A DNA stretch of 59,365 nucleotides from NCBI GenBank assembly GCA_015056325.1, contig SVGL01000014.1, forward strand, positions 1 through 59,365, in the 5' to 3' direction. Position 1 is the stretch's first letter; each line of letters starts with the position of its first letter. Source of the DNA: Clostridiales bacterium (GTDB lineage: Bacteria > Bacillota > Clostridia > Christensenellales > Aristaeellaceae). Shown here in pieces: positions 25,986 through 33,541 of the stretch. A model generated the notes under the pieces. It saw only the letters and a list, made by a program, of their open reading frames with translations, was not told the origin of the DNA and made no database searches. A program made the translations under genes and the position numbers.

Positions 25986-26170
25986 CTGCTATTGGAGTAT
26001 GTTCCCGAATTCGTCAGCGTGCATTTGCGGCATGTTTTCATGCACTTCTGTGTCATCAAACCTCGATTTACCCCCAGTAAACCTTCGGTCGGAGCCCGAC
26101 TGGCAGTTTTCATCCTTGAATTGCAAGGAAATCTGCTCGGAACTGCAGCTGTCTCACTTCGGGAACAAAC

Positions 26171-26878
26171 TCACAGGCTTTTGAGCATCTCCACCATCTC
26201 AGCGAAGGAACCCATGGCGCCCTGCCAGGGATTGTCCTGATCCATCAGGCGGCAGTCGGTGACAAGATACGCGTCCATGCCAGCGGCGGTGGCGCAGTAC
26301 ATGTCTTCCTTGTCGTCATTACCGATCATCAGGCAAGCCTTGGGGTCGATACCCATCCGCTGGCACACATCGTGGAAGTAAGCCGGGTTGGGCTTGCAGA
26401 ACCTGTCGGTGGTGTAGCAGGTGACCAGGTCGAAGTCCTCCAGCTTGAGACCCAGCCAGCTCAGACGGGTTGCCTGGCCTGCCATGGGGAAGAGCGGATT
26501 TGTAGCCAGGATGACCTTGTCCGCCTTTTCACGGGCGATGCGGACGGCTTCCTTCGCCAGGGGATTCTCCTTGGTGGCGGCGCGGGCAGCCTGGAAGCCG
26601 GCGGCATAGAAGGCGTCGCAGATGGGCTCCACCTGAGTGCGATCCACTTGGGTGAGGGCCGTGAAGGTCTCCCAGAACACATCAGCGTTGAGCTTGCCGG
26701 TGGTGTTGACCATCATGGCCTTGGTCGCGGCCCAGAAGGGCTTGAACAGGGTTTCCGGCGTGAGGCCGAAGGGGGCAAGCTCCCTGGCCAGGGCGCCGAA
26801 GTAGATCTTTGCAAAGGGCTCCAGCTCCATGGGCAGGAGCGTGCCGTCCAGGTCGAACAGGATGGCCTGATAGCGCAT
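26171..26878 (-). CDS. HAD family hydrolase
   Basis: 235 residues. Motif I DLDGT in AILFDLDGTLLP, motif II TNPLF, motif III lysine region (DRFCKPNPAYF) and motif IV GNDDKEDMYCA, so all four HAD motifs are present, with a helical cap between I and II. The layout is phosphoglycolate phosphatase-like; the natural phosphate ester is unknown. The start at 26878 follows GGAGGT. It is 72 nt after the MerR gene and may be cotranscribed with it. Confidence 0.9.
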   Translation of the reverse strand: MRYQAILFDLDGTLLPMELEPFAKIYFGALARELAPFGLTPETLFKPFWAATKAMMVNTTGKLNADVFWETFTALTQVDRTQVEPICDAFYAAGFQAARAATKENPLAKEAVRIAREKADKVILATNPLFPMAGQATRLSWLGLKLEDFDLVTCYTTDRFCKPNPAYFHDVCQRMGIDPKACLMIGNDDKEDMYCATAAGMDAYLVTDCRLMDQDNPWQGAMGSFAEMVEMLKSL

Positions 26879-26950
26879 AACGGGGTACCTCCTTGGGTTG
26901 TGTGCAACCATTATACACCCATTTTGCCCCGGATGCAAATCAAGTATTTG

Positions 26951-27679
26951 TTACTTGTTCTGCTCGCAGTACAGGCGCATGGCTTTGGCGATGAAGGCTG
27001 CAGTGCCCTGGCCGCCGGCTTTATCGATGTTATGGGTGAAGTCGCCGCCGCCGTCATACATATCCGCCAGGCCGCGCAGGACGGGCACGGTGCAGGTGTA
27101 GAAGTTGGCGGTGATGAAGTCACGCAGCTGCTGCACCATCTGCTGGGCCTCGTCGCTGGTCGGGTCAATGTCGCGGCGCTTGCCGAAGTCCGCAAAGAGC
27201 GCCATCAGCGCGTCGCCGGACTGCTTGTTCTGCTCCCTGGTATTGCCCCGGGATTCGAATTCCTTCCAGGCGTCAGTCTTGCCCCAGGCAGCCTTGGCCT
27301 GGGCGGCGTAATCGTCAATCTTGCGGGCGTCAAAAGCGGAAAAGTCCATGTGCTTCATTCCTTTCAGTTTCATTCCCTTTGCCAGGAGAATGAGGTTGTC
27401 GATGTGTTCGCGGCGCATGGTCAGCAGGGTGATCTGCTTGTCCAGAGCCTCGATGGGTTCGAAGTCCGGCGCGTCGATGATGCGCTGAATGTCCGCCAGC
27501 GGAAACTCCAGCTCCCGGAAGAGCAGGATGGTGTGCAGGCGCTGCAAGGCGCTTTCGTCATACTGGCGGTAGCCGGATTCTGTCACGTGGGAGGGCTTCA
27601 GCAGACCAAGTTTGTCATAGTGCCGCAGCGTCCGGATGGATACATGGGTCATGGCGGATAACTCGCCGATGTTCATCAT
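26951..27679 (-). CDS. MerR family regulator with TipAS ligand-binding domain
   Basis: 242 residues. N-terminal MerR winged helix (MNIGELSAMTHVSIRTLRHYDKLGLLKPS...GYRQYDESAL), a coiled-coil dimer helix, then a C-terminal TipAS-type domain (about 120-242, with helical motifs QMVQQLRDFITANFYTC and LADMYDGGGDFTHNID). Such proteins bind small antibiotics or other ligands and activate promoters with over-long spacers. Its own promoter has this property (27721-27751), which argues for autoregulation. Tandem ATGs at 27679 and 27676; the first was kept. Confidence 0.92.
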   Translation of the reverse strand: MMNIGELSAMTHVSIRTLRHYDKLGLLKPSHVTESGYRQYDESALQRLHTILLFRELEFPLADIQRIIDAPDFEPIEALDKQITLLTMRREHIDNLILLAKGMKLKGMKHMDFSAFDARKIDDYAAQAKAAWGKTDAWKEFESRGNTREQNKQSGDALMALFADFGKRRDIDPTSDEAQQMVQQLRDFITANFYTCTVPVLRGLADMYDGGGDFTHNIDKAGGQGTAAFIAKAMRLYCEQNK

Positions 27680-27720
27680 GAGGAGTCACGTCCTTTCAGG
27701 GGAAATGCGATCGCATCTTC

Positions 27721-27751
27721 AGCATAAACCATGACGCAAGGGGAGAGTCAA
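27721..27751 (-). promoter_or_regulatory. MerR-type promoter with 19-bp spacer
   Basis: Minus strand: TTGACT (27751-27746), 19-bp spacer, TATGCT (27726-27721). A 19-bp spacer is the mark of MerR-controlled promoters, with the regulator bound in the spacer. A 12-bp palindrome, ATGCGATCGCAT (27705-27716), follows in the 5' leader. Confidence 0.75.
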
Positions 27752-27764
27752 GTCCTATTCCAAA

Positions 27765-27793
27765 TAAAAATGCTGCCAGCGTACCGGCAGCAT
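27765..27793 (-). terminator. Terminator of the membrane protein gene at 27799
   Basis: Minus strand: ATGCTGCC (27793-27786) pairs with GGCAGCAT (27777-27770), followed by TTTTATTT. Confidence 0.85.
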
Positions 27794-27798
27794 TGGCG

Positions 27799-28458
27799 TT
27801 ACGGAGCAGGGACTTCCACCATGGTGGGCTCGAGCATCATGTCACGGATAAACTGATCAAAGAACTTGATCACATTTTCGTCATTGCCGGTGACGGTGAA
27901 GATGCTGATATACATATCGCTGGTATCGCTGTTCAGCATGGGCAGAATGCCGGGCAGATCAGCGCAGGGGATGCCATACTGGTGTTTTTCACCGGTTTCC
28001 TCCAGGGCGCGATAGCCGCGGTTCAGGCTGACGCCGGCAGCTTCCAGGTCTGCGATCAAATCGGGGAGTACTTCCTCCAGGGCCATGAAGGCGCCCTGTG
28101 CGGAATAGCTCTGGAACTGGGTGCGGGGCAGGACGTAGATGTCGCATTCCCGGGCGGCGATGCGGGTGGAGAGGATCATGTCGCCATAGGTAGCGTCGGG
28201 TGCGATGTATGTTGCGTACATCTCCTCCATGTCGGGCATCAGCTCAACGCGGATCTTCTCCATATATGCGTTGATGTTTTCCTCGCTGCCAAAGGAATAC
28301 ACGCCCATGACGACCTTTTTTTCTTCCGGCGCATGGTAGGCGGTCATGGAATAAACAAGGTTCCAGCCTAAAATGGCGACGACTGCCAGCAGTACATATT
28401 TCCACAGGGAATAGGTGAAGTGGTTCTGCAGCTTTTCCTTGGTGAGGGGCGTTTTCAT
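27799..28458 (-). CDS. Single-pass membrane protein of unknown function
   Basis: 219 residues. A basic N-terminus, then a membrane helix (YVLLAVVAILGWNLVYSMTAY, about 16-36), then an acidic extracytoplasmic domain. The text around GDMILSTRIAARECDIYVLP resembles the hinge seen in small solute-binding-like folds, but no family is certain. The start at 28458 was chosen from GAAGG seven nt upstream; upstream in-frame ATGs at 28464 and 28632 have poor sites. It is transcribed from 28565-28537 with a leader of about 70 nt. Confidence 0.75.
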   Translation of the reverse strand: MKTPLTKEKLQNHFTYSLWKYVLLAVVAILGWNLVYSMTAYHAPEEKKVVMGVYSFGSEENINAYMEKIRVELMPDMEEMYATYIAPDATYGDMILSTRIAARECDIYVLPRTQFQSYSAQGAFMALEEVLPDLIADLEAAGVSLNRGYRALEETGEKHQYGIPCADLPGILPMLNSDTSDMYISIFTVTGNDENVIKFFDQFIRDMMLEPTMVEVPAP

Positions 28459-28536
28459 GGGCATACCTTCTTTCGCGGTATTTGCAAAGAGAGAATAACA
28501 TGGCTGTGTGAAGTGTGAGTGAAGAATGCTTTGTAT

Positions 28537-28565
28537 AGCGTAACATGGAATAGGGTTTTCGTCAA
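28537..28565 (-). promoter_or_regulatory. Promoter of the gene at 28458 (minus)
   Basis: Minus strand: TTGACG (28565-28560), 17-nt spacer, TACGCT (28542-28537). Confidence 0.6.
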
Positions 28566-28625
28566 GCGGAGCGGAAAAACCAGCCTTCAGCATGCAATTT
28601 TCATAAACAAATATTTGTAGAAAAT

Positions 28626-28654
28626 TTGACAAATGTCGTCGGATAGGTTATAAT
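28626..28654 (+). promoter_or_regulatory. Consensus sigma-A promoter of the hydrogenase operon
   Basis: TTGACA (28626-28631), 17-nt spacer, TATAAT (28649-28654): a perfect match. It lies 45 nt before the first gene and no other strong promoter was seen before 37097. Confidence 0.92.
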
Positions 28655-28699
28655 AAACTGTATGCCTGTGTGGCAATCAATCCGGCGGAGGTGACGGAA

Positions 28700-29083
28700 A
28701 TGACCATCCGTGAGGTCGCGGAATTGCTCAATGCAAGATGGATCTGCTGTGAGGAAGAGGCGGATACAGAAATCCTCTACGCCTTCGCGTCGGACATGAT
28801 GAGCGATGTGCTGGCCCATGTGAGCGAGGATACCATGCTCCTCACGGGCTTGATCAACAGCCAGTCTGTCCGCACGGCGGAAATGCTGGATGTGCCCTGC
28901 CTGGTATTCGTGCGCGGCAAGATGCCCCATCAGGATGCCGTGGCGCGGGCGCGCCAGATCGGTCTGCCTACGCTGGTGACCTCCTGCTCCCTGTTTGAAG
29001 CCTGCGGACGTCTCTATGCGGCAGGCATGGGCGTTTGCAAACTTGCCGACTACAATGGAGATGCCGATGATGACGATGATTAA
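28700..29083 (+). CDS. DRTGG-domain protein, first gene of the hydrogenase operon
   Basis: 127 residues. The fold pattern (MTIREVAELLNARWICCEE... FASDMMSDVLAHVSEDTMLLTGLINSQSVRTAEMLDVPCLVFVRGK) matches the DRTGG family, a small presumed ligand-binding domain that recurs beside [FeFe] hydrogenases in Clostridia. It may act in redox or H2 signalling with the ATPase that follows. The tail ends in a run of aspartates. GGAGGTG lies 7 nt before the ATG. Confidence 0.8.
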   Translation: MTIREVAELLNARWICCEEEADTEILYAFASDMMSDVLAHVSEDTMLLTGLINSQSVRTAEMLDVPCLVFVRGKMPHQDAVARARQIGLPTLVTSCSLFEACGRLYAAGMGVCKLADYNGDADDDDD

Positions 29084-29489
29084 GGAAAGCTACCCTGTCA
29101 AGGCCAACGACATGACCTTTGCGGGCGACGTTTCTGCCCGCATCAAGCGCCAGATGAAGCAGCTGGGCATCCCTGCCAGTGTGGTGCGCCGCGTGTCGGT
29201 GGGTACCTATGAGGCGGAGATCAACCTGGTCATCCACTCCGACGGCGGTCGGATCGATTTCGAAATTTCACCTGAGAGCATCACCATCCGCGTGGTGGAT
29301 CAGGGACCGGGTATTCCGGATCTAAAGAAGGCCATGACCGAGGGCTGGTCCACCGCCACCAACGAGGTGCGAAACATGGGCTTCGGCGCCGGTATGGGCC
29401 TGCCCAACATGAAGCGCAACGCCGACGAGTTCGACATCAAATCCACCGTGGGCGTGGGTACCGACATCACTATGATCTTCAAGATCTGA
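29067..29489 (+). CDS. Anti-sigma-factor-like GHKL ATPase
   Basis: 140 residues. GHKL ATPase motifs: E-A-E-I-N (N-box variant, YEAEINLVIHS), VVDQGPGIPD (G1), and GFGAGMGLPNMKRNADEF (G2), then GTDITMIF. This is the RsbW/SpoIIAB-type histidine-kinase-like ATPase fold. It probably phosphorylates or binds a partner to control the response to the sensory hydrogenase. The start overlaps the DRTGG gene by 17 nt; of several clustered ATGs, 29067 has the best spacing to GGAG. Confidence 0.85.
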   Translation: MMTMIKESYPVKANDMTFAGDVSARIKRQMKQLGIPASVVRRVSVGTYEAEINLVIHSDGGRIDFEISPESITIRVVDQGPGIPDLKKAMTEGWSTATNEVRNMGFGAGMGLPNMKRNADEFDIKSTVGVGTDITMIFKI

Positions 29490-29524
29490 CAGAACCCAGA
29501 TGATTGATGTAAGGAGGCAGCGAA

Positions 29525-30874
29525 ATGAGCCAGGTGCGAAATTTCCACTCAGTCCGATTGGATGAGGACAAGTGCAAGGGCTGTACCAACTGCCTCAAAC
29601 GCTGCCCGACGGAGGCCATCCGCATCCGCAATAACCGGGCGACCATCCTGTGGGATAGCTGCATTGATTGCGGTGAGTGCATCCGCGTGTGCCCCAACCA
29701 CGCCAAGGTCGCCGTGACGGATCCGCTGTCCATCATCCACGATTATGAATACAAGATCGCCCTGCCGGCGCCTGCGCTGTATGTGCAGTTCCCGCAGGTG
29801 CATTATTCCGATAAGATCATCGCGGCCCTGTACAAGCTGGGCTTCGACGAGGTCTTCGAGGTCGCCCGTGCGGCGGAAGTGATCTCCTATGCCATCAGCC
29901 GTACGCTGATCAATGAGGATCGTCCCCGTCCGGTGATCTCCTCCGCCTGCCCGGCGGTGCTCCGGTTGATTCAGCAGAAGTACCCCAGCCTGCTGGAAAA
30001 CGTGATCGATATCATGTCGCCCATGGAGGCTGCAGCCTGCATTGCCAAAGAGGAAGCCGCGAAGAAAACCGGCATTCCGGTGGAACGGATCGGCGCCTTC
30101 TTCATTTCGCCCTGTGCTGCCAAGCTGGCTGATGTGCGCAATCCGATCGGCATCGAGAAATCCTCGGTGGACGGCGTGATTGCCATCAAAGACGTCTATA
30201 CCCAGATCCAGGCTCATGTGAAGGAGGGCTTCACCCTGCCGGAGATGGAGCGTGCCAGCGCAGTTGGCGTACGATGGGCCATTCCTGCCGGCGAGGCTGA
30301 GGCGGTGGGCATGCGCCATTACCTGAGCGTGGACGGCATCGACAATGTCAAGCACGCCCTTGAGCAGATCGAGGACAGTCGCTTTGACCGCCTGGATTAT
30401 GTGGAACTGCTGGCATGCTCCAATGGCTGCCTGGGCGGCCCGCTGACGGTGGAAAACGGCTATGTGTCCAAGAGCCGCATGCAAGCTATCCTCCGTCATA
30501 CGCCAGACAAGATGGTGCAGAAGACGGAGATTTTCGACAATGCGCATGAAAAATTCCGCATGACGAAGGAAATCGAGCCCAACGAATCCCAGCGGCTGAC
30601 CGGCACGATGATGGAGCGTATCATCAAGACTGCCCGGATTGACGAGATCGAGAAGGGACTGCCCGGGCTGGACTGCGGTTCCTGCGGCTCCCCGACCTGC
30701 CATGCCCTGGCGATGGACATCGTGGGCGGCCATGCGTCGGAGATGAACTGTATCTTCAAGCTCAACGAGCGCATCAGCGAGCTGGCTGGCGAATTGGTGT
30801 CCCTGGGGGCTTCCACCCGTTTCAAGGTGGGCGCCAACCGCAAGGATGACGCGCCCGATCAGAAGGAGGAGTAA
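29525..30874 (+). CDS. Sensory-type [FeFe] hydrogenase (HydS-like)
   Basis: 449 residues. N-terminal two [4Fe-4S] motifs (CKGCTNCLKRCP, CIDCGECIRVCP), then an H-cluster domain with L1 SSACPAV (C142), L2 SPCAAK and L3 LACSNGCLGG, keeping four cysteines. The proton-transfer cysteine of catalytic enzymes (first of TSCCP) is alanine here (A141), as in known sensory hydrogenases. A C-terminal [4Fe-4S] domain (LDCGSCGSPTC) replaces the PAS domain of some relatives. It probably senses H2 or redox state and passes the signal to the adjacent DRTGG and ATPase proteins. Accessory maturases (HydE/F/G) are not in the window. Confidence 0.9.
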   Translation: MSQVRNFHSVRLDEDKCKGCTNCLKRCPTEAIRIRNNRATILWDSCIDCGECIRVCPNHAKVAVTDPLSIIHDYEYKIALPAPALYVQFPQVHYSDKIIAALYKLGFDEVFEVARAAEVISYAISRTLINEDRPRPVISSACPAVLRLIQQKYPSLLENVIDIMSPMEAAACIAKEEAAKKTGIPVERIGAFFISPCAAKLADVRNPIGIEKSSVDGVIAIKDVYTQIQAHVKEGFTLPEMERASAVGVRWAIPAGEAEAVGMRHYLSVDGIDNVKHALEQIEDSRFDRLDYVELLACSNGCLGGPLTVENGYVSKSRMQAILRHTPDKMVQKTEIFDNAHEKFRMTKEIEPNESQRLTGTMMERIIKTARIDEIEKGLPGLDCGSCGSPTCHALAMDIVGGHASEMNCIFKLNERISELAGELVSLGASTRFKVGANRKDDAPDQKEE

Positions 30875-30878
30875 TCCC

Positions 30879-31226
30879 ATGCATGTATCCGATTTTGTGA
30901 AGCTCTCCGGCGGCAAGGTGCTCACCGGCGAGTATGAGGATCGCGAGATCGTCTGCGGCTACACCTGCGATCTGCTCAGCCATGTGATGGGCAAGGGTCA
31001 GGCGGACATGGCCTGGATCACCGTGCAGGCTCACATGAACGTCATCGCTGTGGCGGCCCTGCTGGACTTTGCGTGCGTGATCATTCCCGAGAGCCTTCCG
31101 GTGGAGGAAACCATCATCAAGAAGGCCGCCTCTGAGGACATCATTATTGTCTCCTGCGGGCAGACCGCTTTTGAGCTGGTGAAGCTCCTCGCGGATGCGG
31201 GCGTACCCTCCGCGAAAAAGGGATGA
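30879..31226 (+). CDS. Second DRTGG-domain protein
   Basis: 115 residues, paralogous in fold to the first operon gene: CGYTCDLLSHVMGKGQADMAWITVQAHMNVIAVAALLDFACVIIPE. It begins 4 nt after the hydrogenase gene with AAGGAGGAG upstream, and its stop overlaps the next start (ATGA). It is presumably a ligand-binding signalling partner of HydS. Confidence 0.82.
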   Translation: MHVSDFVKLSGGKVLTGEYEDREIVCGYTCDLLSHVMGKGQADMAWITVQAHMNVIAVAALLDFACVIIPESLPVEETIIKKAASEDIIIVSCGQTAFELVKLLADAGVPSAKKG

Positions 31227-31921
31227 ACATCTACTGCGACCTCCACATCCACTCCTGCCTGTCCCCCTGCGGCGACATGTTGATGACCCCAAACAACATC
31301 GTCGGCATGGCCTTCATCAAGCAGCTGGACGCCATCGCGGTCTGCGATCACAACACGGCGGAGAACCTGCCTGCAGTGAAGGAAGCTGCTGACATGATGG
31401 GCGTTGTGCTGCTCCCAGGCATGGAGCTGACCACGAAGGAAGAAGTCCACATGCTGGCCTACTTCCCGGATGTGGAAAGTGCCCTCCGTTTCAGCCGACT
31501 GGTGCATGCGCACCTGCCGCCCATTCCCAACCGCCCGGAATTTTTCGGCCGCCAGGTCATCATGAACAGTCAGGACGAGGAAGTAGGGGAGGAGGAACGG
31601 CTGCTCATCAGCGCGCTGGACTGGTCCTTTGAGGAGTGCGAGCGGCAGATTCACCTGCACGGCGGGCTGTGCGTCCCGGCGCACATCAACCGCGGCAGCA
31701 ACGGCGTGCTCAACGCCCTGGGGTTCCTCCCCGGCGGCGCGAAATACGACGCGCTGGAGGTTTCCGACGCGGTGGCTATGCCGCCCATTGATATTGCGGG
31801 GTATCGGACTCTCCGTTCGTCCGACGCCCACTACCTGGAGAACATCCTGGAACCCACCTTCACCTTGGAGGTGCGGGAGAAGTCCGCACAGGGCGTGTTT
31901 GATGCCATCGCAGGACGCTGA
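31223..31921 (+). CDS. PHP-domain phosphoesterase
   Basis: 232 residues. Metal motifs DLHIHSCLSPCGDM (HxH), AVCDHNTAEN, MELTTKEEVHML, VPAHINR and SSDAHYLENI are all present, so it should be an active metal-dependent phosphoesterase of the TrpH/PHP type. It is a constant companion of the hydrogenase sensory module in Clostridia. The substrate may be a signalling nucleotide, which is inference. Confidence 0.88.
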   Translation: MNIYCDLHIHSCLSPCGDMLMTPNNIVGMAFIKQLDAIAVCDHNTAENLPAVKEAADMMGVVLLPGMELTTKEEVHMLAYFPDVESALRFSRLVHAHLPPIPNRPEFFGRQVIMNSQDEEVGEEERLLISALDWSFEECERQIHLHGGLCVPAHINRGSNGVLNALGFLPGGAKYDALEVSDAVAMPPIDIAGYRTLRSSDAHYLENILEPTFTLEVREKSAQGVFDAIAGR

Positions 31922-31945
31922 ACGGATAGCTAACTTAGGCAAATC

Positions 31946-31978
31946 TCACGATCGCCCGCTTTCCGGGCGGGCGCGTGA
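31946..31978 (+). promoter_or_regulatory. GC-rich hairpin between sensory and catalytic hydrogenase genes
   Basis: TCACG..CGCCCGC (31946-31959) pairs with GCGGGCG CGTGA (31967-31978), with a 2-nt bulge. There is no U tract. It may mark an mRNA processing site that separates levels of sensory and catalytic subunits. Confidence 0.5.
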
Positions 31979-32047
31979 TTGAAGCATAACGGCAGAGCTG
32001 CAAACGCAGTGTCAGCCAACAACCCAATTTAGAGGAGGATGGATCAA

Positions 32048-32530
32048 ATGTGCTGTTGTGATTGCAACAACATGGACAAGTACGCTGCGCTGCAGCAGGT
32101 GATTGACGAGCTCAAGAACGAGCCCGGCGCCCTGATGCCCATCATGCAGCGTGCCCAGGATATCTTCGGCTACCTGCCCGAGGATGTCCAGAACATCATT
32201 GCCAAGGGCCTGGACATTCCCGTGAGCGACGTCTACGGCGTGGCGACCTTCTATGCCCAGTTCAACCTGGAGCCCAAGGGCAAGTACATCATCAGCGTCT
32301 GCCTGGGCACCGCCTGCTACGTTAAGGGTGCTCAGCTGGTGCTGGACGAGCTGGAGAAGGTGCTGGGCGTGCCCGCCGGCTCCACCACCCCCGACGGCCT
32401 GTTCACCCTGAACGCGACCCGCTGCCTGGGCGCCTGCGGCCTGGCTCCCGTTATCATGGTCAATGATGACGTGTACGGCCGTCTGACGCCCGACCAGGTT
32501 GCCGGCATTATCGAGAAGTACCGCAACTGA
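32048..32530 (+). CDS. hydC: NADH-dependent [FeFe] hydrogenase subunit HydC (NuoE-like)
   Basis: 160 residues. Thioredoxin-like [2Fe-2S] protein with ligands in CLGTACYVKGA and CLGACGLAP, preceded by the helical NuoE N-domain (DIFGYLPEDVQ). It forms part of the electron-bifurcating HydABC complex, linking NADH and ferredoxin to H2. GAGGAGG touches the ATG at 32039, so ATG 32048 (9 nt spacing) is the likelier start. The cysteine-rich N-terminus (MCCCDCNN) is unusual. Confidence 0.93.
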   Translation: MCCCDCNNMDKYAALQQVIDELKNEPGALMPIMQRAQDIFGYLPEDVQNIIAKGLDIPVSDVYGVATFYAQFNLEPKGKYIISVCLGTACYVKGAQLVLDELEKVLGVPAGSTTPDGLFTLNATRCLGACGLAPVIMVNDDVYGRLTPDQVAGIIEKYRN

Positions 32531-32544
32531 TGGGGTAAGATGCC

Positions 32545-33102
32545 ATGATGCGTGAACTTGCGGACAATATCATGGATATTGCCCAGAACTCCATTTCCGC
32601 CGGAGCTGCCCTGACTGAGGTGCATGTGAAGATCAGCCATCAGGAGGATCTGATCACCCTCACCTTCAAGGATGATGGCTGCGGCATGGATGAGGAGCTG
32701 GTGAAGTCTGTGATTGAGCCATTTACTACCACCCGGAAGACCCGAAAGGTCGGCCTGGGACTGCCGCTGCTCAAACAGACGGCGGAGATGACCGGCGGTA
32801 CGATGGACATTCAGTCTGCCGTAGGCGTTGGTACGGTGGTGCTTGCGACATTTGGTCTTGGTCACATTGACCGTCCTCCGCTGGGGGATGTTGCCGGTGC
32901 ATGGTTCAGCCTCGTGGTGATGAATCCGGAGAAGGATTTCCTTTTTACCTACGATTATGACGGGCAGGCGTTCACCTTTGATACCCGGGAGGTCCGGGCT
33001 GCGGTGGCGCCGATTCCCCTCAATCAGATGGAGATATCTGCCTGGATTCAGGAATGTTTGCAAAGTGAAATCAATGAACTGCATGGAGGTAATATCACAT
33101 GA
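32545..33102 (+). CDS. GHKL ATPase of the hydrogenase operon
   Basis: 185 residues. N-box LADNIMDIAQNSISAGA, G1 DDGCGMDEEL, F-box EPFTTTR and G2 VGLGLPLLKQTAEMTGG, the ATP-binding half of a histidine kinase without a sensor or phospho-acceptor domain. It recurs between hydC and hydB in clostridial operons. Its stop overlaps the next start by ATGA. It is probably regulatory. Confidence 0.9.
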   Translation: MMRELADNIMDIAQNSISAGAALTEVHVKISHQEDLITLTFKDDGCGMDEELVKSVIEPFTTTRKTRKVGLGLPLLKQTAEMTGGTMDIQSAVGVGTVVLATFGLGHIDRPPLGDVAGAWFSLVVMNPEKDFLFTYDYDGQAFTFDTREVRAAVAPIPLNQMEISAWIQECLQSEINELHGGNIT

Positions 33103-33467
33103 AGTCTTTGGCAGAACTGCAGGCCATCCGCAATCGGATGATCGAACAGGTCAACATGCGTAAGGATGATAACATCGATACCCGCATCGTGGTCGGCATG
33201 GCCACCTGCGGCATCGCCGCCGGCGCCCGTCCCGTGATGCTGGAGTTCGTGGAAGAACTCAAGCGCCGCGGCCTGGAGAACGTCACCGTCGCCCAGACTG
33301 GCTGCATCGGCATGTGCCGCCTGGAGCCCATGGTGGAAGTGTACGTCAAGGGCCAGGAGAAGGTCACCTACGTCCACATGAACACCGATAAGGTCGCCCG
33401 TGTGGTTACCGAGCACATTGTCAACGGCCGCCCCGTGGATGAGTACACCATCGGCTATCAGGGCTGA
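33099..33467 (+). CDS. Thioredoxin-like [2Fe-2S] protein
   Basis: 122 residues. MATCGIAAGARPV and TGCIGMCRLEP carry the four cluster cysteines of the 2Fe-2S thioredoxin-like (NuoE C-terminal) family. It is a small electron carrier of the hydrogenase complex, related to the N-terminal domain of HydB that follows. The start overlaps the ATPase stop. Confidence 0.9.
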   Translation: MKSLAELQAIRNRMIEQVNMRKDDNIDTRIVVGMATCGIAAGARPVMLEFVEELKRRGLENVTVAQTGCIGMCRLEPMVEVYVKGQEKVTYVHMNTDKVARVVTEHIVNGRPVDEYTIGYQG

Positions 33468-33541
33468 GAACTGTACCGCTAAGTTAGGAAGCGACTGCCC
33501 GGCAGAAGCTGGGTAATTGCTGATGTTAGGAGGATATAATC

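Noticed and set aside
29055..29075. Alternative start codons of the first GHKL ATPase
   Set aside because: ATG 29055 and 29061 overlap or abut the GGAG site; 29067 has normal spacing, so it was preferred.
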